A program made the translations under genes and the position numbers. Below the pieces are notes generated by a model. It ran no database searches. It saw only the letters and a list, made by a program, of their open reading frames with translations, and was not told the DNA's origin. Of a stretch of 64,000 nt of DNA, positions 1 through 6,680 are shown piece by piece. The stretch comes from Actinomadura syzygii (GTDB lineage Bacteria; Actinomycetota; Actinomycetes; Streptosporangiales; Streptosporangiaceae): NCBI RefSeq assembly GCF_008085905.1, contig NZ_VSFF01000009.1, positions 1-64,000 of the forward strand, read 5' to 3'. The first letter of the stretch is position 1. The number at the start of each line of letters is the position of its first letter.

Positions 1-401
1 CCAACAACCCCGGATCCCTGCTCCACTGGACCCGCAAAATGATCGAAATCCGCCAACGCCACCCCGTCTTCGGCGTCGGCTCCTACGTCGAACTCTCCGC
101 CTCCAACCCCTCCGTCCTCGCCTTCACACGAGAGATCACCGAGGACGAAAGCCCCTGGGGCGAGATGGACGCGGTCCTGTGCGTCAGCAACCTTTCCCGG
201 TTCCCGCAACCGGTCGAACTCGACCTACGCCGCTTCGAGGGGTACTCCCCCGTGGAATGCATGGGCGGCGTCCAATTCCCGGCCATCGGTGAACTGCCGT
301 ATCTGCTGACGCTTCCCGGGCACGGCTTCTACTGGTTCCAGCTCATCCCGCCGGACGACGAATTGGAGCCCGCCCCGGCGGCCTCGGCCAAGGCCCTGTG
401 A
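1..401 (+). CDS. treS: Trehalose synthase/maltose glucosyltransferase TreS, C-terminal end (partial)
   Basis: The reading frame is open from base 3 and ends with TGA at 399-401, so this is the last 132 or so residues of a gene that begins before the window. The segment starts with NNPGSLLHWTRKMIEIRQRHPVFG, typical of the end of the GH13 barrel of TreS, followed by the beta-sandwich domain (VLCVSNLSRFPQPVELDL, GHGFYWFQL). TreS interconverts maltose and trehalose in the cytoplasm and delivers maltose to maltokinase in the TreS-Mak-GlgE alpha-glucan route. The stop codon overlaps the GTG start of mak by four bases, as in other actinobacterial treS-mak operons. The tail after the last strand is rich in Ala and Pro. 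The assignment is supported strongly by the mak neighbour; only the truncated length limits it. Confidence 0.9.
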   Translation, partial: NNPGSLLHWTRKMIEIRQRHPVFGVGSYVELSASNPSVLAFTREITEDESPWGEMDAVLCVSNLSRFPQPVELDLRRFEGYSPVECMGGVQFPAIGELPYLLTLPGHGFYWFQLIPPDDELEPAPAASAKAL

Positions 402-1837
402 CCGTGCTGCCCTCGCGCCCCGCTCTCACGCGGGACCTCGCGGAATGGCTGCCGAGGCAGCGGTGGTTCGGCGGCAAGGACGGCCCCATCGACGACCTCT
501 CCATCGGCACCGCCACCCAACTCCGCTCCGGCGATCCCGCGCTTCACCACCTCGTCCTGGACGTCCACCAGAACGGCGTCACCGACCATTACCAACTGCT
601 GCTCGGCGTCCGGAGCGACCTGCCGGACCGGTTGCGGCACGTCGAGATCGGCGGGCGCACCGCCCGCCGAGACGTGCGCCTGTACGACGCGGCGCACGAC
701 CCCGACCTGACGCGGGTCCTGCTCGCCGAGCTGGCCGCCGGGTCGTCCAGCGGCCCGCTGCGGTTCCACCACGCGCCGGGCGCCGCCATCCGGACCGACC
801 TCGCGAGCCTGCCCATCACCGCCGAGCAGAGCAACACCTCGCTGCTGTTCGGCGACGTCTACATCTGCAAGCTGTTCCGGCGGCTCAGCCGGGGCGTCAA
901 CCTCGATCTGGAGGTGAACCTCGCGCTGTCCCGCCGCGGGTGCGCGCACGTCCCGTCCGTCCACGGCTGGATCGAGCTGGAGCCCGGCCCGGACGCGCGG
1001 GCGGGCGGTCCCGACGCGGGGCCCGTCACCCTTGGGCTGCTCTCCGACTACCTGCACACCGGCGCGAACGGCTGGAGCCTCGCGATCGCGAGCGTCCGCG
1101 ACTGGTTCGCGCACACGCCGCGGCCCGGCGACGGCGAGTGGGCCGAGCTGGACGCGAGCGCCGCGGGCGGCGACTTCGCGGCCGAGGCGGAGCGGCTCGG
1201 CGCGGCGACCGCCGAGGTGCACCGGGCGCTCGCGGACGCGTTCGGCGTGACCGTCCTGCCCGCCGCCGAGGTGGGCGCGATGGCGGCGCGGATGAACGCC
1301 GAGCTGACCGGCACCTGCCGGGACGTGCCCGGCCTCGCCCCGCACGCGAAGGCGCTGACCGGCGCGTTCCTGGACCTGGCGGCGCGGGCGGAGCCGCTGC
1401 CGGTGCAGCGCGTGCACGGCGACTACCACCTCGGCCAGGTGCTGCGCACCGAGGGCGGCTGGACGCTGCTCGACTTCGAGGGCGAGCCCGCCCGGCCGCC
1501 CGCCGAGCGCCGCGCCCTCGCCCACCCGCTCCGCGACGTCGCCGGAATGCTCCGCTCCTTCGAGTACGCGGCCCGCTTCCTCATCGCCAAGCCGGGGACG
1601 AAACCGCCCGAGCCGGGCGGCCGGCCGGAGACCAGGGCGCACGCCTGGGCGGCGCGGAACCGGGCGGCGTTCTGCCGCGGCTACGCGGCCGCGGGCGGCG
1701 CCGACCCGGCGGCGCACTCGGTGCTCATCCGCGCCTTCGAATTCGAGAAGGCCGTTTACGAGGTCCGGTACGAGGCGCGGAACCGGCCCGCGTGGCTGCC
1801 CGTTCCGCTGACATCGCTCGCCCATCTGACCGCTTGA
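398..1837 (+). CDS. mak: Maltokinase (Pep2/Mak)
   Basis: A 479-residue protein of normal length for actinobacterial maltokinase, which phosphorylates maltose with ATP to maltose-1-phosphate, the donor for GlgE. The N-terminal cap is seen in WLPRQRWFGGKDGPIDDLS. The kinase core is of the aminoglycoside-phosphotransferase type, with the catalytic loop HGDYHLGQ (H340, D342) and the metal-binding DFEGEP (D359). Translation is coupled to treS through a GTGA overlap (GTG at 398), which fixes the start. In many actinomycetes glgB follows mak; here the next gene is an unrelated NlpC/P60 hydrolase, so the branching enzyme must lie elsewhere. Confidence 0.93.
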   Translation: MTVLPSRPALTRDLAEWLPRQRWFGGKDGPIDDLSIGTATQLRSGDPALHHLVLDVHQNGVTDHYQLLLGVRSDLPDRLRHVEIGGRTARRDVRLYDAAHDPDLTRVLLAELAAGSSSGPLRFHHAPGAAIRTDLASLPITAEQSNTSLLFGDVYICKLFRRLSRGVNLDLEVNLALSRRGCAHVPSVHGWIELEPGPDARAGGPDAGPVTLGLLSDYLHTGANGWSLAIASVRDWFAHTPRPGDGEWAELDASAAGGDFAAEAERLGAATAEVHRALADAFGVTVLPAAEVGAMAARMNAELTGTCRDVPGLAPHAKALTGAFLDLAARAEPLPVQRVHGDYHLGQVLRTEGGWTLLDFEGEPARPPAERRALAHPLRDVAGMLRSFEYAARFLIAKPGTKPPEPGGRPETRAHAWAARNRAAFCRGYAAAGGADPAAHSVLIRAFEFEKAVYEVRYEARNRPAWLPVPLTSLAHLTA

Positions 1838-1903
1838 CCAAAGACACGAAAGGCCGACCTTAATTCGACGTCATGATCATGCAAAATCGGCGCGGTCGCA
1901 AAA

Positions 1904-1977
1904 TTCCGGAGCGTTCAACGGGTATCCGAATCCACGGCGGGAGATCACCTGCCGCCGGAAACCCGAACGATCCGGAA
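1904..1977 (+). promoter_or_regulatory. Highly structured 5' leader of the NlpC/P60 gene
   Basis: Four nested base-paired segments are visible: TTCCGGA (1904-1910) with TCCGGAA (1971-1977); CGTTC (1912-1916) with GAACG (1965-1969); GGGT (1920-1923) with ACCC (1961-1964); and CGGCGG (1935-1940) with CCGCCG (1952-1957), closing an 11-nt loop. The left arm has a 3-nt bulge and there is an asymmetric internal loop (1924-1934 against 1958-1960). The outermost helix ends right at the Shine-Dalgarno GGAGAG (1979-1984) of the following gene, so folding could affect initiation. Cell-wall hydrolase genes of this family are often under a c-di-AMP (ydaO) riboswitch in actinobacteria, but I cannot match that consensus here. 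A riboswitch function is inference. Confidence 0.45.
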
Positions 1978-1991
1978 CGGAGAGCACGCGA

Positions 1992-3005
1992 ATGTCCATC
2001 GCACCTCGCAGCAACGGGACAGGCACCCGGGACACGGCCGCGGACACGGCCGCGGACACGGTGTCCGAAGGCGATACCGGCCAAGCCCGGGCGGCCGTCC
2101 GAAAACGGAGGGCGGTCCGCGCCGCCGTCACCGCGGCGGCGACCGGGTTCGCGCTCGCCGCGCCGCTGAGTTCGCACGCGCTGGCGGAGCTCAACCCCAC
2201 CGTGCTGAGAAGCCTGCATCTGGACTCGGCCACGTTGAGGAAGGTCAGGGCCTACGACGCCTACCGGACGCGCGAGGCGGGCCAGCGGCATCGGGCGAAG
2301 CGGGCGATCTCGTTCGCGCGCAAGCAGATCGGCAAGCCGTACCGGTGGGGGGCCGACGGTCCCAACGGCTACGACTGCTCGGGGCTCGCGATGGCCGCGT
2401 GGCGGAAGGGGGGCGTCCACCTGCCCCGCGTCACGTACGCGCAGTACCGGGGAGTGAAGCGGAAGGTGGGCCTGAGCGACCTCAAGCCGGGCGACCTCAT
2501 CTTCTTCCACGGCCGCAGCCATGTCGGAATGTACGTCGGGAACGGACGTTTCCTGCACGCCCCGCACGCGGGCGCGCGGGTCCGGATCGACAAGCTCGGC
2601 GGCACCCGTAAAAGGCAGTTCGCGGGCGCCGTACGTCCGGGGGCCCCCGCGTACAGGGAATGGTCGGCTTCGGTGAAGGAGCTCGTCCGGAAGATCGACC
2701 GGATGAGCGCCCAAGAGGAGGATGCCGATCAAAAACCGCCAGATAATCAGCGGAGCCCCCATATTCCGCCACCTACCGATACATTGCCCAAATCACCCGA
2801 TAAACCATCGGAACACGCCCCCGATCCCGCTCCCGGCCACACCGGTGTGAAGGCGGCCGCCACGGCGGCCGACCCGGACACGCCGCCGGAGGACACCAAC
2901 CCGGCGCCGAGGCCCAGGTACAAGGCCGACCCGGGCCGGCGCACCTGGGCGAAGTACGTCGGCCCGGCGGGCGACCTGACGGCGCCCGGCCACGTCCCGA
3001 ACTGA
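1992..3005 (+). CDS. Secreted NlpC/P60 (C40) peptidoglycan hydrolase
   Basis: A 337-residue protein. Residues 1-45 are charged and rather long, followed by a hydrophobic Ala-rich stretch (VTAAATGFALAAPLSSHALA, about 46-65) that looks like a signal peptide. The NlpC/P60 domain spans roughly 105-215: AISFARKQIGKPYRWGA, catalytic C129 in DCSGL, H177 in SHVGMYVG and a third polar residue in LHAPH (H189/H192). Such enzymes cut D-Glu-diaminopimelate bonds in peptidoglycan stem peptides outside the membrane. The C-terminal third (about 250-337) is a Pro-rich, low-complexity tail. The start is an ATG with GGAGAG seven bases upstream. The upstream structured leader suggests post-transcriptional control. 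The mak stop is 154 bp upstream, so it is probably a separate unit. Confidence 0.88.
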   Translation: MSIAPRSNGTGTRDTAADTAADTVSEGDTGQARAAVRKRRAVRAAVTAAATGFALAAPLSSHALAELNPTVLRSLHLDSATLRKVRAYDAYRTREAGQRHRAKRAISFARKQIGKPYRWGADGPNGYDCSGLAMAAWRKGGVHLPRVTYAQYRGVKRKVGLSDLKPGDLIFFHGRSHVGMYVGNGRFLHAPHAGARVRIDKLGGTRKRQFAGAVRPGAPAYREWSASVKELVRKIDRMSAQEEDADQKPPDNQRSPHIPPPTDTLPKSPDKPSEHAPDPAPGHTGVKAAATAADPDTPPEDTNPAPRPRYKADPGRRTWAKYVGPAGDLTAPGHVPN

Positions 3006-3008
3006 TCC

Positions 3009-3026
3009 GGGCGGCGCGCGCCGCCC
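3009..3026 (+). terminator. Hairpin after the NlpC/P60 gene
   Basis: GGGCGGC at 3009-3015 pairs with GCCGCCC at 3020-3026 around a GCGC loop, three bases after the stop codon. A partial second copy of the GGGCGGCGCGC string follows at 3034. There is no T tract, as is usual in actinomycetes. Confidence 0.5.
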
Positions 3027-3083
3027 GCGCCACGGGCGGCGCGCTTGACCTGGAGCGCGGTCCAGATGCTCGACTGGTGCTCC

Positions 3084-4079
3084 ATGGACTACATCCGTCT
3101 CGGCCGGACCGGCCTCAAGGTCGGCCGCGTGGTGCTCGGCACGATGAACTTCGGCCCCCACACCGAAGAGCCCGACGCCCACGCCATCATGGACGCCGCG
3201 CTCGACGCCGGCGTCAACCTCTTCGACACCGCGAACGTCTACGGCTGGGGCGCCGACAAGGGCCGCACCGAGGAGATCATCGGGAGCTGGTTCGCCAAGG
3301 GCGGCGGGCGCCGCGACAAGACCGTCCTCGCCACGAAGGTGTACGGCGACATGGGGACGGAGGGCGACCCCTGGCCGAACCAGGGCCGGCTGTCCGCGCT
3401 GAACATCCGGCGGGCGGCCGAGGCGTCCCTGCGGCGGCTCGGCACCGACCACATCGACCTCTACCAGTTCCACCACATCGACCGGACGACGCCCTGGGAC
3501 GAGATCTGGCAGGCGATCGACGTGCTCGTCCAGCAGGGCAAGGTGCTGTACGCGGGGTCGTCGAACTTCCCCGGCTGGGGCATCGCGCGGGCCAACGAGA
3601 CGGCCGCGCGGCGCGGCTCGCTCGGGCTGGTCAGCGAACAGTGCCTGTACAACCTGGCCGAGCGGCGCGCCGAGATGGAGGTGATCCCGGCCGCGCGCGA
3701 GTACGGGCTCGGCGTGGTCCCGTGGTCGCCGCTGCACGGCGGGGCGCTCGGCGGCGCGCTGCGCAAGGAGCGCGAGGGCGGCGCGGCGCGGTCCCGGTCG
3801 GGGCACGCGCAGCAGATGCTCGCCGACCCGGCGACGCGCGCCCGCATCCAGGCGTACGAGGACCTGTGCGCCGAGCACGGCGCGGAGCCCGGCGAGGTCG
3901 GCCTCGCCTGGCTGCTCACCCGTCCCGGCGTGACCGGCCCGATCGTCGGCCCCCGCACCCGCGAGCAGCTCGACTCGGCGCTGCGCGCGGCGGAGCTCGA
4001 CCTGTCCGAGGAGTTCCTCGCCGGGCTGGACGAGATCTTCCCCGGCCCCGGCGAGTCGCCGGAGGCGTTCGCCTGGTAG
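3084..4079 (+). CDS. Aldo/keto reductase
   Basis: A 331-residue NAD(P)H-dependent aldo/keto reductase of the (beta/alpha)8 family. Family residues are visible in order: FDTANVYGWG (catalytic Asp and Tyr), VLATKVYG (Lys), LYQFHHID (His), and the cofactor-binding end GVTGPIVGPRTREQLDSAL. It resembles the YghZ/oxidoreductase-like subgroup that reduces small aldehydes and ketones, but the substrate cannot be read from sequence. I chose ATG 3084 because family members begin close to M-x-Y-R-x-LGRTGLKV. The frame remains open upstream with ATG 3066 as an alternative, and neither has a clear ribosome binding site. It stands alone between the NlpC/P60 gene and a long spacer. Confidence 0.85.
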   Translation: MDYIRLGRTGLKVGRVVLGTMNFGPHTEEPDAHAIMDAALDAGVNLFDTANVYGWGADKGRTEEIIGSWFAKGGGRRDKTVLATKVYGDMGTEGDPWPNQGRLSALNIRRAAEASLRRLGTDHIDLYQFHHIDRTTPWDEIWQAIDVLVQQGKVLYAGSSNFPGWGIARANETAARRGSLGLVSEQCLYNLAERRAEMEVIPAAREYGLGVVPWSPLHGGALGGALRKEREGGAARSRSGHAQQMLADPATRARIQAYEDLCAEHGAEPGEVGLAWLLTRPGVTGPIVGPRTREQLDSALRAAELDLSEEFLAGLDEIFPGPGESPEAFAW

Positions 4080-4144
4080 TCGCCGCGCTCCCGCGCTGAC
4101 GGCCGTGGCCGGATCGTGCCAGGGACGTTCCGGACGAGTCGTGC

Positions 4145-4169
4145 TATCTTGCGACGATAACCGTTTTCA
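4145..4169 (+). promoter_or_regulatory. Possible promoter with a Zur-like operator
   Basis: TATCTT (4145-4150) is a plausible -10. Directly after it, CGATAAC-C-GTTTTCA (4155-4169) is an imperfect 7-1-7 dyad (5 of 7 positions) resembling actinobacterial Zur boxes of the TGAAAAC/GTTTTCA type. A repressor site overlapping the start point would be typical. No gene follows closely: the next convincing start is at 4607, beyond two hairpins. A further isolated half site GTTTTCA lies near 4410. Confidence 0.35.
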
Positions 4170-4267
4170 TTGTTCTGAGGTGAAACGTCCCGCACGCCGC
4201 GCGGCGCCCGCGCGGCCGGGGCACGCGGTGCCGCGCCGACGCCGGCGGCCGCGCCGTTCGCGGACGT

Positions 4268-4304
4268 CCCGCTGGAGCTCTGTCGGGCGGCGAGCTCCAG
4301 CGGG
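4268..4304. repeat. 13-bp perfect inverted repeat
   Basis: CCCGCTGGAGCTC at 4268-4280 is perfectly complementary to GAGCTCCAGCGGG at 4292-4304, with an 11-nt loop. It could act as a terminator in either direction or as an attenuator for a transcript from the Zur-like promoter 100 bp upstream. Confidence 0.6.
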
Positions 4305-4320
4305 TCCGCGCCGCCCCCGA

Positions 4321-4371
4321 CACGAAGCCCCCGCACGAAGCCCCCGCACGAAGCCCCCGCACGAAGCCCCG
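4321..4371 (+). repeat. Tandem 13-bp repeat, about four copies
   Basis: CACGAAGCCCCCG occurs at 4321, 4334 and 4347, and once more with one C missing from 4360. The unit length is not a multiple of three, so it would shift a reading frame, which argues for non-coding DNA. Confidence 0.8.
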
Positions 4372-4429
4372 ACACGGCGCCCCGACACCACGAGCCGCCG
4401 CCCCACACCGTTTTCACATGATCTCTTGA

Positions 4430-4460
4430 CGCCCGCCCGGCCCTGGGCCCCGGGCGGGCG
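4430..4460. terminator. GC-rich hairpin
   Basis: CGCCCGCCCGG (4430-4440) pairs with CCGGGCGGGCG (4450-4460) across a 9-nt loop. It lies about 150 bp before the MreB-like gene. It may be a terminator or part of that gene's leader. Confidence 0.4.
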
Positions 4461-4606
4461 CCGAGTCCCCGTTCACCTTCCGGACATGCCGGATCGGTGA
4501 TCGCCATGACCTTGCTATTCGCTTACCGGGCCATGGGCATCGGCCCCGGGACGGGAGGGCATCAAGAGGGCTCTTGCGACTTTCGGGGCGATCTGGGAGG
4601 GACGCG

Positions 4607-5671
4607 ATGTGGGACTTCGCGGGCCGTGACACCGCAATCGACCTGGGCAGCGCCACCGTCCGCATGCACGTGCGGGACCGCGGCGTCGTCTGCCGCGAAC
4701 CGTCCGTGCTCGCCCGGTGCCGCCGCACCGGGCGCATCCTCGCCCTCGGCTCCCCCGCCCGGGACATGGCGGGCCGCAACCCCGACGTCACGCTCGTCCG
4801 CCCGATCAGAGAGGGCGCGCCCACCGAGACCGACGAGGCCGAGTACCTGATGCGCTACCTCGTCCGCAAGCACCACAGGAGGCACTACACGGCGCGCCCC
4901 CGGCTGGTCGTGACGGTGCCGAGCGGGCTGACGTCCGTCCACTACCGGGCGCTGCAGTTCTCCGCGTACCAGGCGGGCGCGCGGCGGCTCACGCTCGTGC
5001 CGACGCCGATCGCCGCCGCGATCGGGATGGGGCTGACCTCGTCCGCGCGGCCCGAGGTCGCGGTCGTCGCCGACATCGGCGCGGACGTCACCGACGTCGG
5101 GGTGATCTCGTTCGGCGGGCTCGTCACGTCCCACACCGCGCACGTCGGCGGGTCGGCGCTGGACCGGGCGATCGTCGCGATGGTGCGCCGGGAGCACAAC
5201 GTGACGCTGTCGGTGTCCACGGCGGAGCAGGCGAAGCTGGAGGTCGGGGCGGTGCCGCCGCTCGGGCGGCGGCCGGTCCGGCAGACCGTGGTGCACGGCC
5301 GGGACGTCGCGACCGGGATGCCGCGCGAGATCGTCCTCACCACCGTGGACGTCGGCCGGGCGATCGCCGGGCCGGTCGCGGAGATCGTCGACGCGGTGCA
5401 GGCCGGGCTCGCGGGCTGCTCCCCGGAGATCTCCGGAGACCTGCTCGGCGTCGGCGTCACCCTTACCGGCGGGTGCGCCAGGCTGCCCGGCCTTGAGCGG
5501 CTGATCCGGGAGCGGACGGGCCTCGCCGCGCGGATCGGGGACGACACCGGCGACGCCGCCGTCCTCGGCGCCGGCGAGGTGCTTCGGTCGGCGCGCTCGC
5601 AGGAGCCGCCCGCGCGGCAGACCTCGCCGCGCCCGCAGGTGCTGACGACGATCCCGGAGTTCGAGCACTGA
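4607..5671 (+). CDS. MreB/Mbl-like bacterial actin
   Basis: A 354-residue actin-fold ATPase. The phosphate-1 motif TAIDLGSATVRMHV is at residues 9-22, phosphate-2 is in VVADIGADVTDVGVIS (about 155-170) and the adenosine motif is in LTGGCARLPGLERLI (about 295). The family forms membrane-bound filaments guiding wall synthesis. The start is the ATG at 4607 with GGGAGGG nine bases upstream (4596-4602); the frame continues upstream but without a better start. No mreC, mreD, pbp2 or rodA lies nearby, so this is a solo paralogue, as found in filamentous actinomycetes where MreB-type proteins act in spore-wall formation. The helical tail ends in TTIPEFEH. Length is typical for the family. Confidence 0.85.
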   Translation: MWDFAGRDTAIDLGSATVRMHVRDRGVVCREPSVLARCRRTGRILALGSPARDMAGRNPDVTLVRPIREGAPTETDEAEYLMRYLVRKHHRRHYTARPRLVVTVPSGLTSVHYRALQFSAYQAGARRLTLVPTPIAAAIGMGLTSSARPEVAVVADIGADVTDVGVISFGGLVTSHTAHVGGSALDRAIVAMVRREHNVTLSVSTAEQAKLEVGAVPPLGRRPVRQTVVHGRDVATGMPREIVLTTVDVGRAIAGPVAEIVDAVQAGLAGCSPEISGDLLGVGVTLTGGCARLPGLERLIRERTGLAARIGDDTGDAAVLGAGEVLRSARSQEPPARQTSPRPQVLTTIPEFEH

Positions 5672-5690
5672 CCCGGCCGCCGGAGCGGAC

Positions 5691-5696
5691 TAGGAT
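5691..5696 (+). promoter_or_regulatory. -10 element for the MBL-fold gene
   Basis: TAGGAT fits the actinobacterial TANNNT -10 and lies nine bases before ATG 5706. There is no Shine-Dalgarno, so the transcript may start at or next to the start codon. Confidence 0.4.
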
Positions 5697-5705
5697 CCGG
5701 GTTTC

Positions 5706-6644
5706 ATGAGCGACGCACCCGGCCGCGAGGGGCCCGGCAGCCCACACCTGGAAGAGGTCTCGGACGGGGTGTTCGCCTACGTCCAGCCGGACGGCACCTG
5801 GTGGATCAACAACACCGGGTTCCTCGTCGGCTCGCGCGGCGTGACGAGCGTCGACTCCTGCTCCACCGAGCGCAGGACGCGCGCCTACCTGGACGCGATC
5901 GGGTCGGTGACGAGCCGTCCCGTCCGGACGCTGGTCAACACGCACCACCACGGCGACCACACGTTCGGCAACTACCTGTTCCCCGGCGCGACCGTCGTCG
6001 GCCACGAGGGGACGCGCGAGGGCGCGCTCGCCTGGGGCAAGCCGTTCGACGAGCCGTTCTGGACGAAGGTCGACTGGGGCGACGTCGAGATCGAACCGCC
6101 GTTCCTCACCTACACCGAGGGCGTGACCCTCTGGGTGGACGACCTGCGCTGCGACGTCCGGCACGTCGGGACGCCCGCGCACACCACCAACGACTCCATC
6201 GTGTGGATCCCGGAGCGGCGGGTGCTGTTCTGCGGCGACCTGCTGTTCAACGGCGGCACGCCGTTCCTCATGATGGGGTCGGTCGCGGGCGCGCTCAAGG
6301 TCCTGGAGGAGGTCGTCGCGCCGCTGGACGCGGAGACGATCGTCCCCGGGCACGGCCCGGTCGGCGGCCCCGAGCTGATCGACCGCGTCGTCGAGTACGC
6401 GCGGTTCGTGCAGACGACGGCCGCCGCCGCGAAACCGGCCGGGCTGACCCCGCTGGAGGCGGCGCGGGAGGCCGACCTCGGGCCGTTCGCCGAGCTGACC
6501 GACGCCGAGCGGCTCGTCGGCAACCTGCACCGCGCCTACGCCGAGCTGGACGGCCTCGAACCCGGCGGGCGGATCGACCTGGTCGCGGCGCTCAACGACA
6601 TGATCGAGTTCAACGGAGGGCGACCGCTGACCTGCCGCGCGTGA
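5706..6644 (+). CDS. MBL-fold metallohydrolase
   Basis: A 312-residue metallo-beta-lactamase-fold protein. The dinuclear zinc motif is plain: H80-x-H82-x-D84-H85 in NTHHHGDHTFGN, a third histidine in GTPAHTTNDSIVW, an aspartate in FCGDLLFNGG, and a final histidine in IVPGHGPVGG. The last 80 residues are helical (LTPLEAAREADLGPF). The arrangement resembles cyclase/hydrolase-type MBL proteins of secondary metabolism and quorum-quenching lactonases, but the substrate cannot be inferred. It starts 34 bp after the mreB-like stop and seems to have its own leaderless-type promoter. Length and motifs are complete. Confidence 0.85.
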   Translation: MSDAPGREGPGSPHLEEVSDGVFAYVQPDGTWWINNTGFLVGSRGVTSVDSCSTERRTRAYLDAIGSVTSRPVRTLVNTHHHGDHTFGNYLFPGATVVGHEGTREGALAWGKPFDEPFWTKVDWGDVEIEPPFLTYTEGVTLWVDDLRCDVRHVGTPAHTTNDSIVWIPERRVLFCGDLLFNGGTPFLMMGSVAGALKVLEEVVAPLDAETIVPGHGPVGGPELIDRVVEYARFVQTTAAAAKPAGLTPLEAAREADLGPFAELTDAERLVGNLHRAYAELDGLEPGGRIDLVAALNDMIEFNGGRPLTCRA

Positions 6645-6667
6645 TCCCCGCCGGGCCGCGTCGCCCG

Positions 6668-6673
6668 TAGGAT
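6668..6673 (+). promoter_or_regulatory. -10 element for the kinase-WD40 gene
   Basis: TAGGAT lies exactly seven bases upstream of GTG 6681 with no Shine-Dalgarno, the geometry of a leaderless actinobacterial transcript. Confidence 0.45.
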
Positions 6674-6680
6674 CGGCTGG

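Larger units (their letters stand above)
4080..4606. other. 527-bp spacer with promoter, hairpins and tandem repeats but no convincing gene
   Basis: This gap contains a possible Zur-controlled promoter (4145-4169), a 13-bp perfect inverted repeat (4268-4304), four 13-bp tandem repeats (4321-4371) and an 11-bp hairpin (4430-4460). The frames that are open here are Arg/Pro-rich and lack the codon bias seen in the flanking genes, and the 13-bp repeat shifts frame at every copy, so I do not call a gene. A short remnant of a Zur-regulated gene starting near GTG 4180 cannot be excluded. Confidence 0.6.

Noticed and set aside
1838..1991. Possible ydaO (c-di-AMP) riboswitch
   Set aside because: The structured leader is real, but the conserved ydaO strings (GGGGGACCCA-like and GACAGCTAACC-like) are not found, so I list it only as a structured leader.
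4105..4500. 131-codon open frame in the mak-proximal spacer
   Set aside because: The product is Arg/Pro-rich, spans hairpins and a 13-bp repeat that shifts frame, and has no recognisable domain.
4497..4850. 117-codon frame overlapping the start of the MreB-like gene
   Set aside because: The well-supported MreB-like gene has a good ribosome binding site and family motifs; the overlapping frame is Pro/Ser/Arg-rich.
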